The notes below the pieces were generated by a model. That model was not told the DNA's origin. It did not search any database and saw only the letters and a program-made list of their open reading frames with translations. This document shows positions 55,913 through 63,620 of a stretch of DNA of 64,000 nucleotides, one piece after another (within the stretch, counting starts at the first letter, position 1; the number at the start of each line of letters is the position of its first letter). The position numbers and the translations under genes were made by a program. Source of the stretch: Bog-756 sp963756515 (GTDB taxonomy: Bacteria; Actinomycetota; Acidimicrobiia; Acidimicrobiales; RAAP-2). The DNA lies in NCBI GenBank assembly GCA_963756515.1, contig CAVWNV010000011.1, positions 124,001 through 188,000 on the forward strand, given 5' to 3'.

Positions 55913-56362
55913 TCAACCGCCCGTGCCGTTCCGGCCTTCCCCGTCCTCGTCCGCGTCCTCGTCCGCGTCAGCGTCGGTTGGCGCCGGCGCCGCACCGGCC
56001 TCGGACACCATGGAGGCGTACACCGCCAGCAGGGCCGCCTTCTGGGTGTCGTTGAGCCGCGGGTCGCGACGGATGGAGGCCTCGGTCGTCGACGCCGCCT
56101 CCTCCCCGCTCACGATGTCGGCGGCGTGGGCCAGCAGGTCCCCCACCGAGAGGTTGAGCGCGCTGGCCAGCGACTTGATCACGCCGATGGACGGCTGGTG
56201 GAGGCCCCGCTCGATCTGGCTGAGGTAGGGGTTGGAGACCTTGGTCAGGGCGGCCAACTGGCGCAGGCTCAACTGGGCCAGCTGACGCTGGCTGCGGAGG
56301 TAGCTCCCGAAGGTGTCCCATGGCTCACCGGGTCCGGTCGACTCGTGGCCCGATTCGTCCAT
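55913..56362 (-). CDS. XRE-family regulator, probably of the PHA locus
   Basis: 149 residues from MDESGHESTGPG. SLRQLAALTKVSNPYLSQIE is a Cro/C1-type helix-turn-helix, with LHQPSIGVIKSLASALNLSV completing the fold. The C-terminal tail is unusually acidic (repeated D/E/A). A TACAGT hexamer ends 6 nt before the ATG, so the message is probably leaderless. It is divergent from the PHA synthase gene, and similar CACTGCA sites lie beside both starts, suggesting it controls PHA genes and itself. Confidence 0.85.
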   Translation of the reverse strand: MDESGHESTGPGEPWDTFGSYLRSQRQLAQLSLRQLAALTKVSNPYLSQIERGLHQPSIGVIKSLASALNLSVGDLLAHAADIVSGEEAASTTEASIRRDPRLNDTQKAALLAVYASMVSEAGAAPAPTDADADEDADEDGEGRNGTGG

Positions 56363-56372
56363 CACTGCACTG
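56363..56372. promoter_or_regulatory. Candidate XRE operator at the regulator start
   Basis: CACTGCACTG directly before the regulator ATG, overlapping its -10. It resembles the core of the palindrome at 56482. Confidence 0.4.
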
Positions 56373-56481
56373 TATCCAGAGGTGGTGACGAACCTCGGGG
56401 CGCCGGCGGTAGCCGCCCATGTTTCGGGCGTGCAAATTCTCGGCTGGCCCCTCCTCCCGGCCACCCGGGTGTGGTTCACTG

Positions 56482-56493
56482 GCACTGCAGTGC
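56482..56493. promoter_or_regulatory. Perfect 12-bp palindrome upstream of the PHA synthase
   Basis: GCACTGCAGTGC, 62 bp before the PHA synthase ATG. It shares CACTGCA with the site at the XRE gene, so it may be a second operator of the same regulator. Confidence 0.5.
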
Positions 56494-56554
56494 TCCATCC
56501 GGTGTGGAGGCTCCCACAAGGTAAGTGCCAGCGACAGTGAACATGGGCGTGTAG

Positions 56555-58208
56555 ATGGTGTCGGAACTGCAGAACCGAAGGGGCCTGGCCACCCGAGTCC
56601 TCGGGCGGGTGGATCCGCTCGGGACGACCGAGGCCCTGCTGCGCGTGGCCTCCCGCACCGCCGTCACCACCCTGCCGCGGACGGTGGCCTCCACCGGCGT
56701 CGAGATGGCCAAAATCGCCGTGGGGCAGTCCGACATCACCCCCGAGCCCAAGGACTGGCGCTTCAAGAACAAGGCCTGGAGCCAGAACCCCGCCTTCCGA
56801 CGGCTGGGCCAGTCCTACCTGGCCTGGACCCGGGCCGCCCTCGACATGGTCGACGGGGCCGGATTGGACTGGCGCACCCAGGAGCGGGCCCGTTTCGCCA
56901 CCTCCCTGGTCACCTCGGCCCTGGCCCCGACCAACCTGTTCGTCACCAACCCCGACGCCCTGACCCGCGCCAAGGAGACCAAGGGCCGCAGCGTGGTGTC
57001 CGGGCTGGCCAACATGGGCCGCGACGTCCGCTACCACCGCGGCCTGCCCCGGACCTGCGACCCCGACGCCTACGTGGTCGGACGGGACCTGGGCATCACC
57101 CCGGGGGCGGTGGTCTTCCGCAACGAGGTGTGCGAGCTCCTGCAGTACGCCCCCCACACCGACACCGTCCACACCACCCCGGTGGTGCTGGTCCCCCCGC
57201 AGATCAACAAGTTCTACTTCATGGACATGGCGCCGGGCCGCAGCCTGGTCGAGTACGGATCCAAGCAGGGCCTCCAGATGTTCGTGATCAGCTGGCGCAA
57301 TCCCACCGCCGAGCACCGTGGCTGGAACCTCGACACCTACGTGGCCGGCATGGAGGAGGCGCTGCGGGCGGCGGCCGAGATCACCGGCACCGACCAGGTC
57401 AACACCATCTCCCTCTGTGCCGGTGGGATCACCACGGCCGCGCCTGCTCGGCCACCTGGCCGCCCTCGGCGACCACCTGGTCAACAGCGCCACCTTCGCC
57501 GTCACCCTCCTCGACTTCTCCGTGCCCACCATGATCGGCATGTTCGGGAGCCCCACCATCGTGCGCAACTCGCGGGCCGCGGCCGAGCGCCGCGGCATCC
57601 TCCCCTCCCACGAGGCCGAGGCCATCTTCTGCCTGCTGCGGCCCAACGACCTCATCTGGAACTACTGGGTCCGGTCCAACCTGCTGGGCGAGCGCCCGCC
57701 CGCCTTCGACGTGCTGGCCTGGAACGCCGACCCGACCCGGCTGCCGGCCGGGCTCCACCTCGACTTCCTCGACATGTTCTCAGCCAACTCCCTGGCCACC
57801 GGCGACGTCACCGTGCTGGGCACGCCCATCGACCTGGGCAAGGTGGAGTGCGACAACTTCGTGGTGGCGGCCCGCACCGATCACCTGACCGACTGGAAGG
57901 CCTGCTACGCCACCACCCAGCTCCTCGGCGGACCCAGCCAGTTCGCCCTGTCCATGTCGGGCCACATCCAGAGCCTGGTCAACCCGCCCGGCAACCCCAA
58001 GATGAGCGTGGCCCTCGGGCCCGAGGACGGACCGGATCCCGACGGGTGGCTGGCCGGCACGGAGTCGCAGCCGGGATCGTGGTGGGAGCCGTGGGCGGTG
58101 TGGGCCGCGGCGCGATCGGGTGAACGGCGGCCGGCGCCACGGTGCCTGGGCAGCCGGCAGCACCGGACGCGCGGGGCCGCCCCGGGACGGTACGTTCTGG
58201 CTCCATGA
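56555..58208 (+). pseudogene. phaC: Polyhydroxyalkanoate synthase (PhaC), interrupted by a frameshift
   Basis: PhaC polymerises hydroxyacyl-CoA into storage polyester at granule surfaces. The first part has KDWRFKNKAWSQNPAFRRLG, the typical early motif, and FVISWRNPTAEHRGW. ISLCAGGI is the lipase-like box with catalytic Cys288. About ten codons later the frame is lost at 57443-57444, where removing one C restores LLGHLAALGDHLVNSATFAV and the rest, including WNADPTRLPAGLH, HLTDWKACY and a Gly-rich GGPSQF.ALSMSGHIQS with the final catalytic His. The natural end is at 58208. The lesion may be a sequencing error, since downstream PHA genes are intact. Confidence 0.88.
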
Positions 58209-58242
58209 ACGGGACCCCGGCCCCGGCGAGGAGGCCGCCCCC

Positions 58243-59841
58243 ATGATGGACACGCCGCTCAACGCCTGGCTCCTCTTCGAGCACGGGCCGGCCCACGCCC
58301 CCGAGGCCGAGATCGTGAGCCGCGCCCCCGACGGCGGGATCGAGCGTCACACCTACGCCGAGTTCGGCCGCCGCACCCACCAGCTCATGCACGCCCTCGA
58401 CTCCCTCGGTCTGGACCGGAACGATCCGGTGGGCACCCTGGCCTGGAACAGCTCCCGCCACCTCGAGGCCTACTTCGGGGTGCCCTGCACCGGACGGGTC
58501 CTCCACACCTTGAACCTCCGGCTGTCCGGCGAGGACTTGGCCTTCATCATCGGCGACGCCGGCGACCGGGTGGTGCTGGTCGACCCCGACCTGCTCCCCC
58601 TGCTCGAGCAGGCCCTCGACCACCTGCCCCGGCTCGACCACATCATCGTGCTCGGTCCCGACGTGCCGGACACCTCGATCCCCGGGGTCATCGCCTACGA
58701 GGACCTGCTGGCCGACCAGCCCACCGAGTACCCGCGCCTCGACATCGACGAGGGCACGGCCATGGGGCTCTGCTACACGTCGGGAACCACCGGGCGCCCG
58801 AAGGGCGCTGTCTACACCCACCGGTCCACGTTCCTCCACGCCCTGGCCTGCACCTCCCACGCCGGCATGTCCATCGGTCCGGGCGACGCCGTACTCCCCC
58901 AGGTACCCATGTTCCACGCCAACGCCTGGGGCATGCCCTACGCGGCAACGGCGGTCGGGGCCAAGCAGGTCTTCTTCGCCGGCGCCCTCGAACCGGTGGC
59001 CTTCGTCGACCTGGTCACGTCGGAGCGGGTCACGGTGGCGGCCGGGGTGCCGACGGTCTGGCTCGGCGTGGCCGACGAACTGGCCCGACGGGGCGGGGGC
59101 CTCCCCGACCTGCGCCACATCATCTGCGGGGGCGCCCAGCCGCCCCGGGCCCTCATCGAGCGGTACGCGTCGGAGTTCGGGCTCCGCGTCGTCCAGGCCT
59201 GGGGGATGACGGAGACCTCCCCTTTGGCCTCGGTGGCCTGGCCCCAGGAGCGGATGCGGGACTGGCCCGAGGAGGAGATCACCTCGGCGGCACGGACCCA
59301 GGCCGGACTACCCCTGCCCGGGGTCGAGGTCACCGTCCGCGACGACCACGGCGCGCCGGTGGCCGCCGACGGCGAGTCGATGGGCGACCTCTACGTCCGG
59401 GGGCCGTGGGTGGTCGACGGCTACCTGCACGGGCTGGGCGGGGACGCCTTCACCGACGACGGTTGGTTCCGCACCGGCGACGTGGCCGTGGCCTCACCCG
59501 GCGGGTACTTCGTGATCGCCGACCGCACCAAGGACCTGATCAAGTCGGGCGGCGAGTGGATCTCGTCGGTGGACATGGAGGCCAGGGTGATGGAGATGGC
59601 CGGTGTGACCGAGGCCGCCGTCATCGCCATCCCCGATCCCAAGTGGCAGGAGCGGCCCCTGGTCTGCGTGGTGGTGCAGCCCGGTACCGAAGTCACAGTG
59701 GAACAGGTCCGCGACCACCTGGTCGAGGGGGGCTTCGCCCGTTGGCAGCTGCCGGACCGGGTGGAGTGCATCGAGGCCATCCCGAAGACCAGTGTGGGCA
59801 AGTTCGACAAGAAGGTGCTTCGGCTCCGCTTCGCCGAGTGA
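58243..59841 (+). CDS. Long-chain acyl-CoA synthetase (AMP-binding enzyme)
   Basis: About 532 residues from ATG 58243, preceded by GAGGAGG. CYTSGTTGRPKGAVYTHRS is the P-loop-like AMP-binding signature, QAWGMTETSPLASV is the adenine-binding motif, and TKDLIKSGGEWISSVDME with PKTSVGKFDKKVLR gives the hinge and the catalytic Lys. It activates fatty or other carboxylic acids to CoA thioesters. It follows PhaC by 34 bp on the same strand and may supply precursors for PHA. Confidence 0.92.
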   Translation: MMDTPLNAWLLFEHGPAHAPEAEIVSRAPDGGIERHTYAEFGRRTHQLMHALDSLGLDRNDPVGTLAWNSSRHLEAYFGVPCTGRVLHTLNLRLSGEDLAFIIGDAGDRVVLVDPDLLPLLEQALDHLPRLDHIIVLGPDVPDTSIPGVIAYEDLLADQPTEYPRLDIDEGTAMGLCYTSGTTGRPKGAVYTHRSTFLHALACTSHAGMSIGPGDAVLPQVPMFHANAWGMPYAATAVGAKQVFFAGALEPVAFVDLVTSERVTVAAGVPTVWLGVADELARRGGGLPDLRHIICGGAQPPRALIERYASEFGLRVVQAWGMTETSPLASVAWPQERMRDWPEEEITSAARTQAGLPLPGVEVTVRDDHGAPVAADGESMGDLYVRGPWVVDGYLHGLGGDAFTDDGWFRTGDVAVASPGGYFVIADRTKDLIKSGGEWISSVDMEARVMEMAGVTEAAVIAIPDPKWQERPLVCVVVQPGTEVTVEQVRDHLVEGGFARWQLPDRVECIEAIPKTSVGKFDKKVLRLRFAE

Positions 59842-59944
59842 TCCGGGCCGGGACCCTGTCGGGTGATCGGTGCACTCGTAGGCGCCGCGGGTGCCGAGTG
59901 GTTCGCCGTAAGCGGTCCGGCCGCCGCCACGACCGGTCGGACAA

Positions 59945-60217
59945 TTAGTCGTGCCAGGGGGCCGGCTTGGCCAGCAACTTCGCGAGACGTGGCTTAGCGA
60001 CCGCCGGCCGTGCAAGCAGGGCGGTGAACTCCACCCACGCGGCATCATCGAGAGGAAGATATCGACGGTCGGCCAGGTCCTCGTTGGCAGCAGGGACGGC
60101 ATGACGAACCATGTAGTCGGTGATCGTCTCGTGTTGGGATCTGCCAGCCGAGTCGATGAGCTCCCGTTGCTGGAGGTTCACTCGGAGCTACAGCCTTTCG
60201 GACCGGTTCACACTCAT
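59945..60217 (-). pseudogene. TacA-type (DUF1778) antitoxin with a nonsense codon
   Basis: From ATG 60217 the frame reads MSVNRSERL, then TAG (60188-60190), then LRVNLQQRELIDSAGRSQHE and on to a normal DUF1778 C-terminus (PLDDAAWVEFTALLARPAV). Family members have Glu at this place, so a single G-to-T change probably made GAG into TAG. A GTG at 60181 could still start a shorter protein lacking the first DNA-binding strand. The expected GNAT toxin gene is not found; about 100 bp remain before the acyl-CoA synthetase end. Confidence 0.7.
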
Positions 60218-60302
60218 GTGGTCAATTGTGCGCCCGTTGGCAGTGCAGCCACAAGGGCACCTGGGACCCGACGACGTAGGGGGTCCGGCCACCCGTGTTT
60301 TT

Positions 60303-60324
60303 GTAGCACTAGCTGTGCTACTTT
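60303..60324 (+). promoter_or_regulatory. Operator and -10 of VapBC module 2
   Basis: GTAGCAC and GTGCTAC arms flank TAGCT. The right arm overlaps a TACTTT -10-like hexamer that ends 6 nt before the antitoxin ATG. The arms match those of VapBC module 1 at six of seven positions. Confidence 0.6.
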
Positions 60325-60330
60325 TGTCGG

Positions 60331-60603
60331 ATGACGAGAATCGGAGTACGGGAACTGCGTCAACACGCCAGCCGCTACCTGGACCAGGTGAAGGCGGGCG
60401 AGACCGTCGAGGTCACCGTGCGGGGAGAGCTCGTCGCGCTGCTCGTCTCCCCCACCCCGGAAGTGGCCGCGAGGGACCGGCTGATCGCCAGCGGTCGCCT
60501 GGTTCCCGCCCGGGCCGAGTTCGTACTCCCGGAGCGCCGGAGCGCCACGGTCGACAAGACGGCATCGGATGTGCTCACCGAGCTCCGCGAGGAACGGCTC
60601 TGA
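60331..60603 (+). CDS. vapB: Phd/YefM-type antitoxin (VapB)
   Basis: 90 residues. TRIGVRELRQHASRYLDQVK and VTVRGELVALLV are typical of Phd/YefM antitoxins. The C-terminal part carries the likely toxin-binding helix (KTASDVLTELREERL). Its stop overlaps the toxin ATG by one base. A palindrome with GTAGCA/TGCTAC arms overlaps the promoter. Confidence 0.87.
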   Translation: MTRIGVRELRQHASRYLDQVKAGETVEVTVRGELVALLVSPTPEVAARDRLIASGRLVPARAEFVLPERRSATVDKTASDVLTELREERL

Positions 60604-60995
60604 TGATCTATCTCGACACGTCCGCTCTCGTGAAGTTGGTATTCGAAGAGGACGAGAGCGCCGCATTGGGCGAGTGGCTCTCCTCCAGAGTGGACGTCCC
60701 GAAGATCAGCAGCGACCTGTCCATCATCGAACTGATGCGCGCGTGCCGGAGGGCGGACCCGAGTGTCGCCCCCGACGCTCGCCGGTTGCTCGACGGTATC
60801 GATCTCCTGCCCATTGACCGAGCCGTCGTCGAACGAGCTGCGGAGGTCACACCGACCCAACTCCGCAGCCTCGACGCCGTGCATCTGGCCAGCGCGCTGT
60901 CGCTCCACACGGATCTCACCGCTCTGGTGTCCTACGACGTTCGACTGTGCACGGCGGCAGTCGGCGCCGGCCTCGAGGTGGCCTCTCCCGCCTGA
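60603..60995 (+). CDS. vapC: PIN-domain toxin (VapC)
   Basis: 130 residues. MIYLDTSALVKLVFEEDES holds the first Asp, SSDLSIIELMRACRR the Glu, SLDAVHLASALSLH the third acidic residue and VSYDVRLCTAA the last. This is a complete VapC-type ribonuclease. It is co-translated with the antitoxin. Confidence 0.9.
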   Translation: MIYLDTSALVKLVFEEDESAALGEWLSSRVDVPKISSDLSIIELMRACRRADPSVAPDARRLLDGIDLLPIDRAVVERAAEVTPTQLRSLDAVHLASALSLHTDLTALVSYDVRLCTAAVGAGLEVASPA

Positions 60996-61013
60996 CCGTT
61001 ACCGCTCAGGTCC

Positions 61014-61041
61014 TTGACTTCGCCCCGGTGCTTGATAAAGT
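61014..61041 (+). promoter_or_regulatory. Promoter of the phasin-like gene
   Basis: -35 TTGACT (61014-61019) and -10 TAAAGT (61036-61041) are separated by 16 bp. This is the clearest sigma-70-type promoter in the window. Confidence 0.6.
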
Positions 61042-61048
61042 AAGCACC
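61027..61048. promoter_or_regulatory. 22-bp operator-like palindrome over the phasin-gene -10
   Basis: GGTGCTT and AAGCACC are perfect inverted arms around an 8-base centre that includes the -10. A repressor binding here would block transcription. Confidence 0.6.
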
Positions 61049-61077
61049 ACCCCAACAATCCCATGAGAGGAACCACC

Positions 61078-61371
61078 ATGACCGCCATGGAACTGACCGT
61101 GAAGATGCAGGACGGCGTGATGAAGGTCGTCGAGAAGAGCCAGGACTGGACCCTCGGCGCGGTGCGGTCCACCGCGTCCGCCTTCGACACCTTCCGGCCC
61201 GACACGTCCCGCATCCCCCTCGTCGACAAGCTGCCGACCCCGGCCGAAACCGTCGACGCCACCTTCTCGTTCGCCGATCGACTGATGGCCGCGCAACACG
61301 CCTTCCTGTCGGGAATGGTGGAGATCACCGCGCCCCCGGCCGCGGCCACGGTGGTGACGAAGAAGTCCTGA
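61078..61371 (+). CDS. Phasin-like PHA granule protein
   Basis: About 97 residues from MTAMELTVKMQDGV, with GAGAGGA as ribosome-binding site. It is amphipathic and helical, with no Cys. LPTPAETVDATFSFADRLMA and AQHAFLSGMVE resemble the central segment of actinobacterial phasins and heparin-binding-hemagglutinin-like proteins. Phasins coat PHA granules. Its location between PHA synthase and depolymerase genes supports this role. The strong promoter fits a highly expressed structural protein. Confidence 0.6.
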   Translation: MTAMELTVKMQDGVMKVVEKSQDWTLGAVRSTASAFDTFRPDTSRIPLVDKLPTPAETVDATFSFADRLMAAQHAFLSGMVEITAPPAAATVVTKKS

Positions 61372-61504
61372 GCCGCGCCGGTCGGCGGGCTCCGGACAGT
61401 ACTGGTGCGCCCGGCTCCGATGGCGTAATTTGCGAGGACGGAGCCGGCGGCTCCGTGACGCTGTTTGAAGGACGCACCCCGAACCTCGCTCGGAGGAGTC
61501 ACCC

Positions 61505-62161
61505 GTGGACCAGGCAGTCCTCACCATCAACAGCCGGAACTACGGGGCCTGGTCCCTCCGGGGGTGGCTGCTGTGCCGCTTCGCCGGGCTCGACTTCACC
61601 GTGGAGGCCGTCGACAGCCACGACCCCGGGGTGCGGGCCGAGCTGCTGCTGCTGTCGCCGTCGTTCCTGGTCCCCAGGCTGAAGCACGGTGAGCTGGTGG
61701 TGTGGGACACCCTGGCCATGGCTGAGTACCTGCACGAACTGGCACCGGCCCGGGGGCTGTTCCCCGAGGACCAGCGGGCCCGGGCCCACTGCCGGTCGGT
61801 GTCGGGAGAGATCCACTCCGGCTTCGCCAACCTGCGCTCGGCCCTCCCCATGAACATCAAGGCCCGTCACCCCGACTTCCCCCTGTGGACCGGGGCCCGG
61901 GCCGACGTCGACCGCATCGAAACCATCTGGGACGAGTGCCTGTCCGCCACGGACGGCCCGTTCCTGTTCGGCACCACCCCCACCGTGGCCGACGCCATGT
62001 TCGCCCCGGTGTGCACCCGCATGCGCACCTACGACGTCAAGCTCGGCGCGGTGGCTTCGGCGTACACCGAGACCATCCTCTCCCTCCCCGAGTTGGTGGA
62101 GTGGACGGCCGAGGCCGAGCGGGAACAGGACGACGTCGAAGAGCTCGAGATGGAGTTCTGA
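61505..62161 (+). CDS. Glutathione S-transferase-like protein
   Basis: 218 residues from a GTG preceded by GGAGGAG. The thioredoxin-like N-terminal domain has INSRNYGAWSLRGWLL, with a Ser near the usual catalytic place, and FLVPRLKHGELVVWDTLAMA, where VP is the cis-Pro and the following residues bind glutathione. The helical C-terminal domain includes LFGTTPTVADAMFAPV, the conserved N-capping box. Most actinobacteria lack glutathione, so the thiol substrate may differ. It sits in the PHA cluster without an obvious link. Confidence 0.85.
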   Translation: MDQAVLTINSRNYGAWSLRGWLLCRFAGLDFTVEAVDSHDPGVRAELLLLSPSFLVPRLKHGELVVWDTLAMAEYLHELAPARGLFPEDQRARAHCRSVSGEIHSGFANLRSALPMNIKARHPDFPLWTGARADVDRIETIWDECLSATDGPFLFGTTPTVADAMFAPVCTRMRTYDVKLGAVASAYTETILSLPELVEWTAEAEREQDDVEELEMEF

Positions 62162-62285
62162 CCGACTCGACGCCGCCGCGCATCATGACGGGGCTTCCTC
62201 GGATGAGGTACCGATAACGCGGTAGCGGTGGCGTACTCGCTCACACCGGAGGCGTGGCGATCGTGGCGTCCTCCACCCAGGTGGG

Positions 62286-63509
62286 TCAGGCCACGTCGTT
62301 GGCGGCGATGAAGTTGCGCACGATGGGGTACACCTGGCTCTCCCACCGGCTGCCACTGAACACCCCGTAGTGGCCCACGCCGGGCTGGAGGTGGTGGCGT
62401 TTGCGGGCCGGTCGGATGCCCGAGCACAGGGCCTGGGCCGCCATGGTCTGGCCCACGCCGCACACGTCGTCTCGCTCCCCTTCGATGGTGAGGAGACCGG
62501 TGCGGCGGATGGCCCCGGGGTCGACCGGCTGCCCCCGCCACGTGAGTGCCCCCTGGGCCAGGAGCTCCCGCTGGAACACCCGGTCGATGGTCTCGAGGTA
62601 GAACTCGGCCGGCATGTCCAGCACGGCGAAGTACTCGTCGTAGAACTCCTCGATGGTCCGGGCCTCCTCGTAGTCGCCCCGCACCAGGTCGTTGTAGAGC
62701 TCGATGTGCTGCTTGACGTGTCGTTCGAGGTTCATGAACACGAACCCCGACAGCTGGAGGAACCCCGGGTAGACCCGGCGCATGGCGCCCGGGTAGCGGA
62801 GGGGCACCGTGGTGATCACGTTGTCCTCGAACCAGCGCAGGGGCTTGGAGTGGGCCAGGTCGTTGACCTTGGTCGGGTTGACCCGGGTGTCGACCGGGCC
62901 GGCCATGAGCGTCAGGCTGCGGGGCTGGGCCGGGTTGTCGGTGGCGGCCATGACGGCGGTGGCAGCCAGCGAGGCCGGGCACGGTTGGCACACCGACAGC
63001 ACGTGGGCGCCGGGGCCGATGAACTCGAGAAACGAGATGACCTGGCCGATGTAGTCGTCGAGGCCGAACCGCCCGTGCTCGACGCCCACGTCGCGGGCGT
63101 TGAGCCAGTCGGTGACGTAGACGTCGTGGTCGGCGCTGAGCGATCGGACCGTGGACCGGAGCAGGGTGGAGAAGTGGCCGGCCAGCGCCGTGACCAGCAG
63201 CACCCGGGGCTGCGGCTCGTCGATGTCCTTGGCGAAGTGCAGGAGGGAGGAGAACGGGGTGGACAGGACCACCTCCTCCCGTACCGGCACCAGCTCGTCG
63301 CCGACCATCACGTGGTCGACGCCGAAGGCGGGGCGCTCGTGGATGAGCCGGGCCCGTCCCACCATCTCGTAGCCGGCCGACAACCGGCGGGCCAGCCGGT
63401 TCTGCGTGAAGCGGTCGGGCAGCTCGCCCAGGGACCACGAGGCCAGGCCGGCCAGGGCCCGGGCGGGGGCGGTGAGGTCCCGTTGCGCCTGATAGGCCTG
63501 GTAGAGCAT
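62286..63509 (-). CDS. phaZ: Intracellular polyhydroxyalkanoate depolymerase
   Basis: About 407 residues from MLYQAYQAQRDLTAP; the frame is open to 63557. The alpha/beta-hydrolase domain resembles PHA synthases and intracellular depolymerases. VLSVCQPCPASLAATA is the active-site box with Cys as nucleophile, and YVTDWLNARDVGVEHGRFGL and PGVGHYGVFSGSRW (catalytic His) are family hallmarks. It degrades stored PHA. It is convergent with the GST gene. With the synthase and phasin-like genes it completes a PHA cycle. Confidence 0.88.
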   Translation of the reverse strand: MLYQAYQAQRDLTAPARALAGLASWSLGELPDRFTQNRLARRLSAGYEMVGRARLIHERPAFGVDHVMVGDELVPVREEVVLSTPFSSLLHFAKDIDEPQPRVLLVTALAGHFSTLLRSTVRSLSADHDVYVTDWLNARDVGVEHGRFGLDDYIGQVISFLEFIGPGAHVLSVCQPCPASLAATAVMAATDNPAQPRSLTLMAGPVDTRVNPTKVNDLAHSKPLRWFEDNVITTVPLRYPGAMRRVYPGFLQLSGFVFMNLERHVKQHIELYNDLVRGDYEEARTIEEFYDEYFAVLDMPAEFYLETIDRVFQRELLAQGALTWRGQPVDPGAIRRTGLLTIEGERDDVCGVGQTMAAQALCSGIRPARKRHHLQPGVGHYGVFSGSRWESQVYPIVRNFIAANDVA

Positions 63510-63620
63510 GCGAGTCCCCTGCAGTCGAGTACCGGCGGAGCGTTCCGGCCACACCACGGAAGGGGCTGGTGCAGCGGTCCCCGATGGTACTCGCGACCGG
63601 TCCCGGAAGGCCCGTCCGGC

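Noticed and set aside
59842..59944. Truncated GNAT (TacT) toxin downstream of the TacA remnant
   Set aside because: A short run resembling SWRRPDRL can be read, but it is too short and shifts frame. No conserved acetyltransferase motif is present.
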